64,000 nucleotides of DNA, taken from the NCBI RefSeq assembly GCF_016097555.1, contig NC_054702.1, positions 86,076,610-86,140,609 on the forward strand, given 5' to 3'. The notes under the pieces are model-generated. The model did no database searches, had not been told where the DNA came from, and was given only the letters and a program-made list of their open reading frames with translations. Positions within the stretch are counted from its first letter, which is position 1. Each line of letters starts with the position of its first letter. The position numbers and the translations under genes were made by a program. The stretch comes from Gigantopelta aegis. Its lineage: Eukaryota > Mollusca > Gastropoda > Neomphalida > Peltospiridae. Shown here piece by piece: positions 27,101-36,800 of this stretch.

Positions 27101-28125
27101 AAGTTGCACTTTGCAGTCATCTTAATCTGTTTTTCATTTAAAAAAAAAAATTCAAAAGCATGGCACCACTATTTGTGAAGATCACAAATTGTAAATGACA
27201 TGACCAATAAGCCTAGTTTTTGTGTAAACAGCAGGTAAGCATGTATCAACTATGCATGGACTACATTTATCTCCTGCCATTGTAACTTGCATGCCATTTT
27301 CCCCAAGCTTTCTTTCATAATCTTAAGACTGTCTCCATATTCTAATATCACTTGAACTTTTTGGATTGCTTTAATTCTTTCTATTCATTTTTGTATTTTA
27401 TCCGTAACGTTTTATTTGTTAAGTATTTATTTGTTTTTATTTTTATTTAAAAACTTAGTCTTCTGTCGGAATTGAGCATTTTAAAATAACCTGCATGCAG
27501 CCTTTGATTTCTCAATTTAAAATTTAAAAAAATAAAATAATTATACATAAATTATTTACGTAAACAATATTTGCATGCTGGAAACAACTCATCACCGAGT
27601 CATGCATGCACTTAACTGATCCCAGTGTATTTCTTGTTTGGTACTATGGGAGAGAAAGTATTTCTTCATACATAATAATAATTCCGGTCTCTGCAGACAG
27701 TGACGAAACAGAGCAGACTCTGTGAGAGAGGGTTCGCCATGTTAGTTATGATTGTTTTTGTAATTTTCAGCAAATTGTTCCGCAGGTCTGTGAATGAATC
27801 GAAAGAAGCTGGTGATCCCGTGAAACCCCGGTCATTGCGCTTCACATGGAGCATGAAAACCACCAGTTCCATGGATCCCAATGATATGATGAAGGAAATT
27901 CGCAAGGTGCTTGATGCTAACAACTGTGACTACGAACAGAGAGAAAAGTTCTTGTTAGTGTGTGTCCATGGTGATCCAAATACAGATAGTCTTGTGCAAT
28001 GGGAGATGGAAGTGTGTAAACTTCCAAGGCTTTCCTTAAATGGTGTTCGCTTCAAGAGGATCGCTGGCACTTCCATAGGCTTTAAAAACATTGCATCAAA
28101 AATTGCTAATGAGCTGAAACTTTAA
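662..28125 (+). CDS. MARK: MARK/PAR-1 serine-threonine kinase, 3' part (UBA, spacer, KA1), multi-exon
   Basis: This is the C-terminal part of a microtubule-affinity regulating kinase (PAR-1 family), which phosphorylates microtubule-associated proteins and sets cell polarity. Exons read: 662-761 or 1121-1220, 4388-4500, 7705-7882, 10123-10274, 15356-15558, 18145-18183, 19347-19493, 19946-20158, 21961-22026, optional 24182-24217, and 27771-28125. Using one of the first two exons and omitting the optional one gives 1566 nt, an open frame of 521 residues plus stop, with every junction in phase and GT-AG. Family landmarks in order are the kinase tail with IMKDRW, the UBA domain ending YLLLGRR, an S/T-rich spacer with [11 protein letters not shown] and PYNGP, and a KA1 domain with [10 protein letters not shown] and the C-terminus ANELKL, nearly identical to vertebrate MARKs. 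The kinase catalytic exons lie upstream, outside the window. Confidence 0.95.
1121..1220 (+). CDS. MARK: MARK exon, version B (duplicate of version A)
   Basis: A second 100-nt exon with the same phases as version A, 359 nt downstream. It encodes [20 protein letters not shown] and then [13 protein letters not shown]. By my count 19 of 33 residues match version A. The acceptor is ttttgatcag and the donor gtaaca. Joining A to B shifts the frame and meets a stop after 12 codons; skipping both also breaks the frame into the UBA exon. The pair therefore looks mutually exclusive. Confidence 0.88.
1221..2784 (+). other. MARK intron sequence, no recognised structure
   Basis: AT-rich intron DNA between the second alternative exon and a repeat cluster. 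Open frames here are short and have no family motif. Confidence 0.5.
2785..3850 (+). repeat. Interspersed repeat in two tandem units, second split by a MITE
   Basis: Unit 1 contains the phrase acatacaggatcatcaaacc and then catgtaggaacaac near 2890-2930, followed by ggtcactgtgacct. Unit 2 repeats it near 3036-3078 (catacaggaccatcaaacct) and is interrupted after GAACAACTT by the MITE 3079-3783, resuming at 3784. The (GTCC)-rich stretch at 2828-2856 belongs to unit 1. I recognise the style from molluscan genomes but cannot name the family. Confidence 0.6.
3079..3783. mobile_element. Long-TIR MITE (Mutator-like candidate), copy 1
   Basis: 705 bp with terminal inverted repeats of about 180 bp (3079-3262 and about 3602-3783) beginning CAATCTAAT. 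It is flanked by a 9-bp near-perfect target duplication, GAACAACTT and GAACAAACT. The centre is non-coding. Long TIRs plus a 9-bp duplication fit non-autonomous Mutator-like elements better than hAT (8 bp). Two other copies lie in this window, at 56135-56692 and 61238-61826. Confidence 0.8.
4388..4500 (+). CDS. MARK: MARK UBA-domain exon
   Basis: A 113-nt exon, entering phase 1 and leaving phase 0, with donor gtgagt. It encodes [19 protein letters not shown] and then [15 protein letters not shown]. This is the MARK UBA domain, an atypical ubiquitin-associated fold that packs against the kinase rather than binding ubiquitin strongly. The MGY loop and the YLLLGR end match vertebrate MARKs. Confidence 0.95.
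4555..4764. mobile_element. 210-bp TIR element, CAGGCCTCTGA family
   Basis: Ends are CAGGCCTCTGA and TCAGAGGCCTG (a 10-11 bp inverted repeat), flanked on both sides by CATAC, a likely 5-bp target duplication. Inside are motifs such as gggttacc and gcgtaacc. Related degenerate copies lie near 21163-21355 and 44765-44960. Confidence 0.6.
5044..5592. mobile_element. TIR element, AGGCATCGAAATAAG family
   Basis: About 550 bp with ends CAGGCATCGAAATAAG and CTTATTTTGATGCCTG (one mismatch). The body holds repeated gaggttacc/ggtaacc motifs and no coding sequence. It carries a truncated SINE (5113-5182) as a later insertion. A related fragment may lie near 34975-35000. Confidence 0.5.
5113..5182 (+). 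mobile_element. 5'-truncated SINE tail with perfect 13-bp TSD
   Basis: A 70-bp fragment of the SINE 3' end (tgtgttgagtgcgtcgttaa then aataaaacatttcc) flanked by TTTCGTACTTGAC at 5100-5112 and 5183-5195. The intact duplication shows it inserted already truncated. Confidence 0.85.
5678..7247 (+). mobile_element. Tc1-like DNA transposon, degenerate
   Basis: 1570 bp between TA dinucleotides with perfect 26-bp inverted ends that start TACTACTCAAAAGAATTTAA. The interior encodes a broken Tc1-type transposase on the plus strand. A paired-like HTH region is near 6075-6230 ([24 protein letters not shown]). The DDE core runs from about 6263, with [19 protein letters not shown], then in another frame [10 protein letters not shown] and [12 protein letters not shown]. 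At least one stop (after the SGRP block) and one frameshift (near 6715) interrupt it. I count 35 residues between the second Asp and the Glu, not the usual Tc1 34. It lies inside a MARK intron. Confidence 0.92.
7497..7565 (+). mobile_element. SINE-tail relic
   Basis: Contains tttgacacccaatagccaat and a cattaaacagtcattt end, a degenerate version of the SINE 3' segment also seen at 60523-60595. It lies about 140 bp upstream of MARK exon 7705-7882. Confidence 0.45.
7705..7882 (+). CDS. MARK: MARK spacer exon 1
   Basis: A 178-nt exon, phase 0 in and phase 1 out. It begins [16 protein letters not shown], close to ELEASDSSSSSNLSL after the UBA domain of vertebrate MARK3, and ends near [12 protein letters not shown], which resembles the RRFSD/RRYSD site of MARK2 and MARK3. 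Rich in Ser, Thr and basic residues, as expected of a disordered phosphoregulated spacer. Confidence 0.88.
7983..10040 (+). other. MARK intron with low-complexity tract and tandem duplication
   Basis: Holds a C-run followed by an A-rich run (8270-8330) and a degenerate copy (about 8100-8240) of the repeat at 58245-58480. It also has an 88-bp tandem duplication (about 9634-9721 and 9722-9809) built on atgtgaat, catgtctacc and cagcttttaatactta. No coding exon was found. Confidence 0.6.
10041..10145 (+). repeat. 59-bp tandem duplication of a MARK splice acceptor
   Basis: The segment tgtactgtgattg, a pyrimidine stretch, AG and attcaacagg at 10041-10084 recurs 59 bp later as the true acceptor and start of exon 10123-10274. 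The upstream copy still carries an AG (10059-10060) but leads to a TAA after 11 codons in the MARK frame. Confidence 0.8.
10123..10274 (+). CDS. MARK: MARK spacer exon 2
   Basis: A 152-nt exon, phase 1 in and phase 0 out. It encodes [20 protein letters not shown], then a stretch ending [10 protein letters not shown], with donor gtagtt. The weakly conserved S/T/P-rich composition fits the MARK spacer; assignment rests on phase and position. The acceptor and the start of the exon are duplicated 59 bp upstream. Confidence 0.8.
10275..13980 (+). other. MARK intron with TGACGTC cluster
   Basis: Contains a (TA)n tract (10688-10718), four TGACGTC motifs between 10790 and 11081 (two are full TGACGTCA), a short TATC array near 11830 and a G-run near 12417. 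Open frames at 10931-11610 on the minus strand have no recognised motif. No exon fits the MARK phases here. Confidence 0.4.
14100..14735 (+). repeat. Low-complexity CCA/C/A-rich tract with (TTA)n and internal duplication
   Basis: Simple-sequence DNA with CCA triplets, C and A runs and a TTA array (14333-14370). The phrase caccacccccaaaa ... cgtcaccc ... atttttcttc ... ttcactatcatt occurs twice (about 14388-14470 and 14625-14710), so part of the tract is duplicated. The long open frames across it are composition artefacts. Confidence 0.8.
15356..15558 (+). CDS. MARK: MARK spacer exon 3
   Basis: A 203-nt exon, phase 0 in and phase 2 out, acceptor ttgtcag and donor gtacac. It encodes [20 protein letters not shown] and later [19 protein letters not shown]. 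It is disordered, basic and Ser-rich. No specific domain is seen; it is placed in MARK by frame continuity with its neighbours. Confidence 0.8.
15896..16861. mobile_element. Non-autonomous DNA element with CCGTATATCTTCGCC ends
   Basis: About 962 bp (15898-16859) whose ends CCGTATATCTTCGCCTATAA and GGCGAAGATATACGG form an inverted repeat, flanked by TA on both sides. Subterminal copies of GTCGACTTATAA occur near both ends in inverted order. No transposase was seen. The 'gcctataagtcg' style is widespread in animal genomes, but the superfamily cannot be fixed by eye. Confidence 0.75.
17098..17235. mobile_element. Hairpin MITE, near-perfect 138-bp palindrome
   Basis: Left arm starts gaggttattacc and runs through atatcatatattaggaata; the right arm mirrors it (tattcctaatgtatgatat then ggtaataatctc). 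The turn is around 17160-17170. Fold-back structure with no coding content, in a MARK intron. Confidence 0.75.
18145..18183 (+). CDS. MARK: MARK 39-nt micro-exon
   Basis: A 39-nt exon in a strong context (tttttctcatttttccag before, gtaact after), phase 2 to 2, encoding [12 protein letters not shown] flanked by split codons for S and S. Its length is a multiple of three, so it can be skipped without changing frame; regulated inclusion of a basic patch is possible. Confidence 0.72.
19347..19493 (+). CDS. MARK: MARK spacer exon 5
   Basis: A 147-nt exon, phase 2 to 2, donor gtaagt. It encodes [20 protein letters not shown], then [12 protein letters not shown] and ends GEPAYRP. The KGHVKSAS block resembles the HQKSMS block of vertebrate MARK spacers. 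The length, a multiple of three, would also allow in-frame skipping. Confidence 0.85.
19522..19732 (+). mobile_element. SINE copy (5'-truncated)
   Basis: Carries the SINE body (gccagtgcaccacaattggt, tataaaagatcccttgg) and the tail gttgttaaacaaaactaaac. It lies in the intron just downstream of MARK exon 19347-19493. Confidence 0.75.
19946..20158 (+). CDS. MARK: MARK spacer exon 6 with RGT/STYHG block
   Basis: A 213-nt exon, phase 2 to 2, donor gtaagt. It encodes [20 protein letters not shown] then PYNGP, and ends [15 protein letters not shown]. This aligns by eye with PRGTASRSTFHG, YNGPP and LFSKLTSKLTRR of vertebrate MARKs, so membership is secure. Confidence 0.93.
20159..21960 (+). other. 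MARK intron with poly-T, (TA)n and a degraded TIR element
   Basis: A T-run of about 30 bases at 20308-20331 and a (TA)n tract (21130-21153). A degenerate copy of the CAGGCCTCTGA element lies at about 21163-21355. No exon was found. Confidence 0.5.
21961..22026 (+). CDS. MARK: MARK spacer exon 7
   Basis: A 66-nt exon, phase 2 to 2, acceptor aattcag and donor gtaagt. It encodes [20 protein letters not shown] and Y. It continues the frame between the RITSKF block and the KA1 exon. Another in-frame-skippable unit. Confidence 0.75.
22800..23540 (+). repeat. Local tandem duplications in a MARK intron, with SINE fragment
   Basis: Segments with caacaaaattctgaatga, ccatggcagaaatacagtt and tattttctttatgccagct recur around 22920-23035, 23120-23180 and 23228-23340, with variable C/A-rich filler. 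A SINE 3' fragment follows at 23372-23488 (gtgttctagtggtgtcgtta). The duplicated block itself starts near a related SINE-like phrase (ctctagtggtggtgttaaac). Confidence 0.6.
24182..24217 (+). CDS. MARK: Possible 36-nt cassette exon of MARK
   Basis: A pyrimidine-rich tract ending tctctctctttaaatag is followed by 36 nt with no stop in the required phase and then gtaact. It would encode [11 protein letters not shown] plus a split-codon G, phase 2 to 2, so inclusion or skipping keeps the frame. Vertebrate MARKs carry small alternative exons in this part of the spacer (for example the NLSFRF type), but I see no clear sequence match. It could be a chance pseudo-exon. Confidence 0.42.
24218..27770 (+). 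other. Last MARK intron, no recognised element
   Basis: AT-rich intron DNA leading to the KA1 exon. I saw no coding exon, TIR element or SINE here beyond poly-T tracts. Confidence 0.45.
27771..28125 (+). CDS. MARK: MARK terminal exon with KA1 domain
   Basis: The last coding exon, entered in phase 2 after tttgtaattttcag and ending at TAA 28123-28125. After [20 protein letters not shown] come [54 protein letters not shown] and [11 protein letters not shown]. This is the kinase-associated 1 domain, which binds acidic phospholipids and can autoinhibit the kinase. It is the most conserved piece in the window. A second AG lies 15 nt inside the exon and is also in frame. Confidence 0.97.
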
Positions 28126-31100
28126 TGTATGTTTGTGACTATTGGTTACTGCACTCAGTCTGTGGAACAGGCCGACACGGTGTTGTCATAGCTGGTCCTC
28201 TGCAGACTTCATCTCGGACTCATCAATTAGGGTTTTATTTTGTATAATGTGTATAAATTGTACAGATCATCTGCACAAGGCTTTCTCAGTTCCCTTTGTA
28301 CACAATTTTATTGTAAATTATACATACAGAATTATATAAAACTTGGGAATGAGAAAATTTTTGTAGCAGAATAATTTTTGTTATAAATTATGTTGTTCGA
28401 GATGGTATTGTTTACCATTGTAAATTAACCTTCATTAGTGGGTGATGTGAGAGTTGTCTCTTGTAGGAGCTATGTGTCATCTGGTGATTTGATGGTAGTG
28501 TTTTATCCCAGTGGTCTCCACTATAGGGAAGGTCAGTACATTTGTTGTGTAGACTGTGTTGTTGAACCATATCATTTCATGCACCACAACATCTGATGGA
28601 ATTACAAATGGCCAGACTTTACTTAGGCAAAAATCAAGTAAGTAATTTTGTGAAGTGCCGTACTTTGTTTGACAGCAATTTACTATTTAGAGGAATTGTG
28701 TATTTTTTTATTTTTTTCTGTGACAGCTGGTCGTTTGGTTTGATTACCTCTCAGAGTGGCAGATCCCACTGAGATGATATGACCATTAGCTCATGTTAAA
28801 GCGCCATTCCATCCATTTTCTACAACCTCATATCTCATTTTATGTTTCACAGCAAATCTCTCTGCTTTTGTTCACCAACTTTTGTAATGCTTGTAAAACT
28901 GTCTCTAAAAGTAATTGCAGATACATAAAAAAAAAATTAAATGTCATCAACACTTGACTCTTTGATGCTTAATAACTGTTTCTCTTTTCTAAACAGATAA
29001 TTGCTCTTTCTAATTCTTTTTCTGTTTTGTTTTTGTGGATTTTTTAAAATGCAGTTTGCAGTAATAATAAACATAAATTTATACAATGCATAACAATTCA
29101 GTGATTGTCAAGATAAAGCAACAGTTCTGTAGGCAGTGTGTCTTTTGCTTGTCATTTATTCATAATGAAGATGGACACAAAATAAGTTCTATTTTTATTT
29201 TGGTCAACTGCTGCCAGTTCAAGGATCATTACTGTGATACAGGTTTTCAGCGGAAGGTGAAAGTTAAGTTTTCTTTATTTTTTAACCAGATTACATTGTA
29301 TTGAAATATTTTCCATTATGTGAACTGGTGCAATATTGTTTGCAATGATATTAATGTTAGTATATTTTTAATATAAAATTAATTTAAGAAGCGACTCGGT
29401 GGTTTGAAAAAGAACCTATAGAATGATCTTTTATTATTTGAGATCATACTTTACTGTTTTGTGTTCTCTTCATAAGAAGCATACCGGTTATGCAATAACT
29501 TGATAACATATGGGATTCATAATATATTTGTGTTAATGGTTTAACAATACAGATTTTTTTTAAAGTCAGGACTATCCATGTTCTTATTTTTTTGTTTTTA
29601 ATTAAATTAAAATAAATTTAATTAAAATAAAAACTTGAATGTTCGTATTATAGTAGTTTTGCTCAGTAGTTAAGATTTACAGATTTCTACTAGTAAACAT
29701 ATTTGTGTTAATATGAATATAGAATTTGTGACACTGGAACCTGCCAAAACTGGACCTTGAACAAACCGGATGCCTGTTCAAACTGGCTGAATTACTGGTC
29801 TTGAATTTTTTTTTTTTAATTACATGTGTAAATAAACCTGTAAATTTTGAAAAGAGAGGTAAAAATGTATTACCATTAACTAATATGAAGAAACCATTAC
29901 TTAGTGAATGACAACGGACATTACTTTATGCTTGACAAATGGTAATGACATGTATCACAGATAACCAGTTTCTGAGTTTCCAAACTGACAACTAATGGGG
30001 AAATGGACACTTAATTGTTTTGAAAGATAATTACTAATTAGTGACCAAATTACAGATAAAAAGTATATGGCAAGAGAAACAATGTATACTTCTGTAAATA
30101 AAATAAAACCAGAAATGTCCTCTAACTGCTAGATCCTGTCTCTCAAATAAATAGTATGGTCATACAGTCATCCAGTTTCAGTATGTTCCACTGTCCTATA
30201 GTTTTATTTGAAATATTAGGCAACTTTTAGGTAATGTAGGTTGAGCAGTCCATAACAACGTATGGTTTTTTAAAATCATACTGTGAAATTTAAATGTACT
30301 TTAACTAGTATGTTAAATTATGACTATTATTTAAACCACTCTATGAACATGGAATGGTTTTTGGAGATGGGGTTGGGAGGTTTTGTCTTTAAATAATCAT
30401 GCATTTATCTGTACATCTTTATGAAAAACTAAAACTCATGACTCATAATAATCTTGATGTAATTATATTGTTAAGTATAAACTTTGATGGTTTTGTATAT
30501 CCCCTCCGTCCCCTTTGGATTATGGTCACAAAATCCATATTCATTTCAGTATCTGTAAAGCGCTTGGTATTTCATACCTATTTAACCATGTGAGTGTTCA
30601 ACCCAGGGCTTACCGGAACTACTTTCGTAATTAAGAATAACAAGTTCACTATTTGTTAAACTAATATTGATTTTAAAAGTAATTAGTTGTGCCTTAATCC
30701 TGCTTAGTACACCAAGGCACTAATATTTTCTTTTACCGACTTTTTTTTTTTTTTTTTTTTTTTTAAATCTGTAATACAGGTACTGAAATTAAAAAACCAA
30801 AAACAAACCCAATCATGTCACATTTATATGAAGTTCAGTTCACAGTTTGATGTTTACAGATGGACAATTTTAATTTTATACATTTGACAGGATTGGATAT
30901 TTTTCATAATTATACTAATCATACTAAATGTAAATCTGGTAATTTGTTCTATGCATAGGTGATAAAAATAATGATACTTTTTAAAAATTTAGACCAAAAA
31001 ACAACAACATAGGATTCTTAATATAATCTTCAAGTGTGTGACAAATAACTTTTTTTTTTTTTTTTTTAAACCCTGATTTTAGCCTTTTTTGGATCAATTT

Positions 31101-34080
31101 TTAAAAGTGCATATGATTTAAAATGTTGAAAAATTACCTTTATTCTGTATCTTTTTCAAAGATCATTTCAGCTTTATTGTTAAATTGATATCATATCCCT
31201 GATAACTGCATATTGGTTATTTCACATCATTTTATAAAATTGCAATTATATCTCAGCAAGTTTATTCACAACTAATTATCAATATAGTACTGATTCGTTT
31301 GAAAATAGGAGAAAAACTATGAAATGCAGTTACATCTTAGCCAGTTTATTCCCAACTAATTATCAATATAACACTCATTTGTTTCAAAAATAAGACAAAA
31401 ACCATAAAAGTTGAAGGAAGAACCCAAACCTGAATTTGCCTCTTTAGGTCGGTCTTCACATTTAAGAACATTGATGGTTTATCCTTGATTATTTTTACAT
31501 TCAAAAGCAAAAAGTGCGGCAAACATTGCTTGTAGGGATGGATAAAATTGACAGCCACAGTGTATTCAGTTTCTGCAGGCATGTCATGCGTCACCAGTAA
31601 AACTCAATTTGTGACAGTAAAGCCAGTATTAACATTTGTAAATGGTCCAGTACAAAATATTTTGACTTGAAACAATATTTTTAATAAATTTCGTAGTTCA
31701 TTAAAAAAATTATGTAAGTACTGGTGTACAATATATGTGATACATTGTTTAGAGTTGGTCTTATAGACTTCAGTTTTTATAACAAAACCCACTTAGAGGA
31801 TGTGTAAATATGCACATGTATTTTAAAAAAACAAAAAGAACATTTTGAAATGGTACTACCTGAAATAAAAAAAATTAAAACATTTTAAAATGCAGTTACC
31901 TTTTTCCATTGAATCCGTCATAATTATAAAATGGTTAAGACATTTTTATCAACTGTTTATGATTTTGTATAAAGTATATATATGAATCAGGTGTAAAGCA
32001 ATTAATTCTGTATAGGAAAGAACTACTGGCACTTGCATTTACAAAATGTTCACAGCAATAAGTGACAACAGTTAATGGCTTCCAAATTATGCAAATTAAT
32101 GTGTGCAAAGTCGTGTTTACTTGGTGAACATAAATGGATCAACAAGACACAACCAAAAACAACGAAAGTACAAAAGCAAATGAAAAGAGTGCAATACAAT
32201 AAAAATTGCTGTGATTAGTATATATGTAAGAAAAATGAAAATTGTAAAATGTTGGGTAAAATCTTAGCAACAATGTTTAAAATATTAAAGCCAATTTTAA
32301 AAATTTGTGTTTAGGATAGCCATTTTAAATTTCAATGTGGCCACCATGCTTTTTTTTCTACAAATTATTATAAACCTACATTATGCTTTTTTTTCTACAA
32401 ATTATTATAAACCTACATTATGAGTCATATTTTAATGAAATTACATTTGATTTATATTATTCAAGCCATTTTGGATTTCAAGATGGCCACAACATTTTTT
32501 TTTTGATTTGCTGACATCTTAATATCTAAAAATGATAAGACTGACAACAACTTTATTCCTGACTAGTGTTGTATTTTACAAGGATTTAAGCATTGTTGCC
32601 AAGAGTTTACACACATTTTTTTCTTATTTTACATTTTCATACATGTATACAAGATTATTGCACCAGTTAACTGATAATAAAATTTCAAATTATACCAGTA
32701 CAACAAACTTAAAATGCTTGGAAGTGGGTATTCACTTCAAGAAGATTGGAATATATGCATTAATGCTTAATAGTAGTGTTAAAAATTGTGTGTTCTTTTT
32801 AATATTTATAAAAACGGAACATTGTATGGTATTCAAAATAATATAATAGCAATTACTAGGTGTTTTATTGCATTAAACTGGTATCCGGTAATAAAAAATT
32901 TGTGTATGTTTTAAAGTAGTCCAGGTAAGAACTTTCATATTTATTAAGTTTTAATTAAAGTCTGAAATTGATCTATTATGGCTTGGCTTGGCTTCTTGGA
33001 TTATGTTGACATCAAGTCTTTTAATTTACGTTGAAACTGCTGATTTCTTTTGCTTTTTAACATTTTTAAAAAAAAAGTATGCTTTTTAGGTGTTTTCAAG
33101 GAAAATAAGATATTTTGTTCACACATCTACGAAATTTGTATTTATGAAGTGTTAAAAGGCATTTCAGAGGTATACGTTGAAATAACCAAATTTACACTCA
33201 CATATCTGTGAAATAATATCTTAAAATAACTTGGCACAGACTAAGCTGTTAAATTTATAATCAGCTAGAGTAATATTTGGTTTTACTTGACTAGTAAGGT
33301 GATAAAATTGGGTTTAAAGGACCAAGTCACTTTTATTCACAAGGGCTATTAAAAAGAAAATTTCACCATGATTGGGGAGATCTTATTTTTTAAACTCTGT
33401 TGCCCATCAAATATTCACTGAAATTATGTAGCGTACCAATTGAATTGCCTACTGTGTAGTGCAGACATGTCCTTTTTCATCTAAATTGAATTGAAATAAC
33501 TCGAACCAACCCACTGCTTTGGGGTTTTGTATAATAACCTTAACCATCCCACCCACTATCTTATAAGCATAAGATATTGCATGGTCCACTTATGTCTTTG
33601 TATTTAAAATTTCTGCTTTGTTATACCATTAGATTATTAAAAAAAATAATTATATTGTATGTTTTATCATAAATTATATATGGTACATAAGGCCAAATCC
33701 AATTAAATATGGATTACTTAGGATGTTTTATCATTTTCCATTCATTTCTTGGGAATGGAGTGGTGCTTTACAAAACAAATTCATATACATTCTGTAGGCA
33801 GTTCTGTTTTGTAAGGTAGATATAAATGCAGAAGTTTGTAAACTTTAATTTAACTATGGTTGTTTACTTTCATACAGACATTTTGCTTTTATTGCTTTAA
33901 TATTGTCTTTATTTATTTCGAGATGAAGAAAAATTACATTTCTATCTTTTATGTGATTTAGTTAACAAGGCTCAGCTTTTTTTTTTCTTTTCTTGCTTTT
34001 TTTTAAATAACAGGAAAACGTTTCTTGTACATAGGAAGTGTAACTTTATGCAGTTTGTAAAGAACAATAATAAAACAAAT
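28126..34080 (+). other. MARK 3' UTR candidate region
   Basis: AT-rich non-coding DNA follows the MARK stop. Several AATAAA hexamers occur (for example 34069-34074, just before a T-rich stretch), so the UTR may be several kb long, but the true cleavage site cannot be chosen by eye. The region holds a perfect 37-bp duplication at 32346-32419 and poly-T runs. No further gene was seen in it. Confidence 0.4.
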
Positions 34081-34354
34081 TTTATTGGTTTATATACATA
34101 TGAATGTGATAGATCTTTGTATATGTAAGGATAAAAGTGTTTTTCTCATTGTTAACAGAAGTGACCATTGTACCAAGACATCATCATGGATCGACTTCTA
34201 GGGAATGATAGCAAATGACAATTCATCCATTAAAATGTATAAATATACTAACTTTGTGTTTTGTTTTGTTTATTGTTTTTTTCTTACACGCCTGTTGAGA
34301 ATACCATTCTTTATTTTTGACAACACATGCATTTTGTGACAACACTAAAGATAT

Positions 34355-34660
34355 TCGATGTAACCCTGTGGTAAAGTGCTCACTTGATGTGCAGTCGGTC
34401 TAGGATCGAGCCCCTTCGGTAGACCCATTGGGCTATTTCTCGTTCCAAGCAGTGCTCCACAACCGGTGTAACAAAGGTTGTGGTATGTACTGTCCTGTGT
34501 GGGATGGTGCATATAAAAGATCTCTTGCTGCTAATCGAAAAGAGTAGCCCATGAAGTGACGACAGTGGGTTTCCTCTCTCAGTATCGGTGTTGTCCATGA
34601 CCATACTGACGCCATATAAAATGTGTTGAGTGCATCGTTAAATAAAATATTTCCTTTCTT
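34355..34660 (+). mobile_element. tRNA-derived SINE, nearly full length
   Basis: Starts with a tRNA-like head (ccctgtggtaaagtgctcac, ggtctaggatcgagcccc resembling a B box). The body follows with ggctatttctcgttcca, tgtggtatgtactgtcctgt and tataaaagatctcttgctgc, and the tail type I is tgttgagtgcatcgttaaat. No clear TSD. Confidence 0.85.
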
Positions 34661-35175
34661 CGACTGCTCCTAGGTGATATTCAGGTCACCCTAGCTATTT
34701 TGTTCAAATTTTGACCTGAATGTGCTTGCCCTATGATGCATAAGTTAACTGCTGTAAATAATTTTTAGTTTAAAAAGACATTAAATTTATTTTAAACGTT
34801 TTTTTTTAAGGATATACAAGTAGTTAAAAACATTCAGCTCTAATTTTACTTGTTTGATGGGTTTTTAAAACCACTCTTAAGATGTATGGTTTCATGGGGA
34901 ACTCTTTGTAGTTTTTTTTTTTTTTTTTATATAATTCATGTTAAGTTTTAATGTGTGTGATAACTGGTCTGCCGGAAATAAGTTGAGAATGGTCAGGATT
35001 AAAGGGGGCACACCACAAAGTTTGTTGGTTAGGGTGTGGCCTACCTAATATTTTCCCCATAAGCATTTCCTATTTCTTTCTTTTTAGATCTGACCATATA
35101 AACAAATAGAATAACCAAATTAACTTATTACAGAGGAGGGCTGAACAAAGCCCCGTTGGAAAGCATTCTTTTTAT

Positions 35176-35352
35176 GGGCCATTTCTCATTCCAGCCAGTG
35201 CACCACGACTGGTATATCAAAGGCTGTAGTATGTGATATTCTGTCTGAGATGTACATATAAAAGATCCCTCAATGGGAAAATGTAGTGATAGCTGATGTA
35301 CTCTAGTGGTAGCTGATGTACTCTAGTGGTATTGTTAAACAAAAGTTTAAAC
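35176..35352 (+). mobile_element. SINE copy with a short internal duplication
   Basis: Body (ggccatttctcattccagcc, tataaaagatccctcaatgg) and type II tail. The phrase agctgatgtactctagtggt occurs twice in direct tandem. Confidence 0.75.
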
Positions 35353-36800
35353 TTTGTTTACAGAGCACAACTTTAAAGCTTAAACTTCCTGATGCTCTAG
35401 AAGTGCCTTTTGCTATTAGGGATTTTTTCTTTACCATTAAAATAAACAGAATGACCAAATTCAGTGTCTGCCCAGCACAACTCCAAAACCGTTAAGATAA
35501 CTTCCTGTACACCAAGTAGTGTCTTTTTGTTGAGGCAGATTTCATTTTCAGTATTTTTTCTGTTGAAAGGTAAATGGGTGTATTCAATATCTGTTGCAGG
35601 TTCATGTACTGCACCATTATTAAAAACCAATAATAATAAATTGTAATTACTATGAATCTTTGTAAGTAAGATACTTCTTTTTAAGCATTTACAACAGGTG
35701 TAAGGCCACCACACGGACCTCTCCCACCAACTAACTTGCAGTGTTTTCGAAGAGACAAGAGTATGTTCCCAATCTCACGGCCCAAACTACCTCATAGTGA
35801 TATCTGTTGACAAATGAAGTTTTATGAAGCGATTTTAGTGTTGTAACCAAGAAAAGATCTTGCGGTCAAGGTAACCTTAAGTGTATAAGAGCTCTCTTAA
35901 GCAAGATTGCCAAGAGTTTGTGAATTAGACCCCTATATCCCGTTCAACAAAGATATCTTGTATACACCTTGTGTACTTAAGGTGATATCACTGGAATGAT
36001 ATACAGGACAGGTGGCTGAGATGTGTTTGGGGTAAAATACTTTAACCTTAATTGAATTAGAGTCTGGGCCCATGTTATTGAAAAAAATCTTGGCACTGTG
36101 ATATTATAATAAAATGGGGGCTATAGTAAGTGTTTTAATGAAGCCATGGCCTATGGCAGTTACATCATATCTGTAATAAAATGGCTTCAAAAATGTATGG
36201 CCTGGAAGTCGACTTGAATTGACTTCCATACTAAAGTGTTTGCCAACACATTTTATTCCGTGTATACATGCAGTGTAAAGTGCTTCAGCGAAACCATTAA
36301 TATACCAGTTCCACATGTAGAAGATGCATCAGAAATAAGTCCAATAATTTGCTTATAGATTTAATACTTTGTAGAATGACCTTGCGCAAAAACATGATTA
36401 CAATATAACTATAACAGATGTACAATACTAAATATAATAAACTAATACCAACTAACAAGCATATATTTAGTTTTCCAATGAGTTTGATCCAAATTTGTAA
36501 ACCCGTTATTTTATAAACAGATTTTTTAAACTGTCGCAGATTTCTATATGATATTCATAAAGGGTATTAGTGCTGATAATCCACTATTCACTTCACATAC
36601 ATAATAAAGGGTGGCCCAAGCCACAATGATCTGTAGAATGTGATTTTTCTTACTCTTCATGGTAAATGTTCACATGATTAGAGTACAATGCTTTGGTGTT
36701 GCTGACCAAACTACCTGTATACCAAAATAGAATCCAATCAAATGGCTTCTGTAGATGCTCTTCAGCATTTTAATACCGTACATAATTATATAAAACCACC
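35353..36800 (+). other. Spacer between MARK and TDP1, unassigned
   Basis: No gene motif seen. The stretch 35780-36000 (agatcttgcggtcaaggtaa and neighbours) has the look of an interspersed repeat, but no second copy is in this window. The 3' end of TDP1 probably lies at its right edge. Confidence 0.4.

Noticed and set aside
32532-32846. 104-codon open frame in the MARK 3' region
   Set aside because: AT-rich chance frame with no motif, conserved pattern or splice context.
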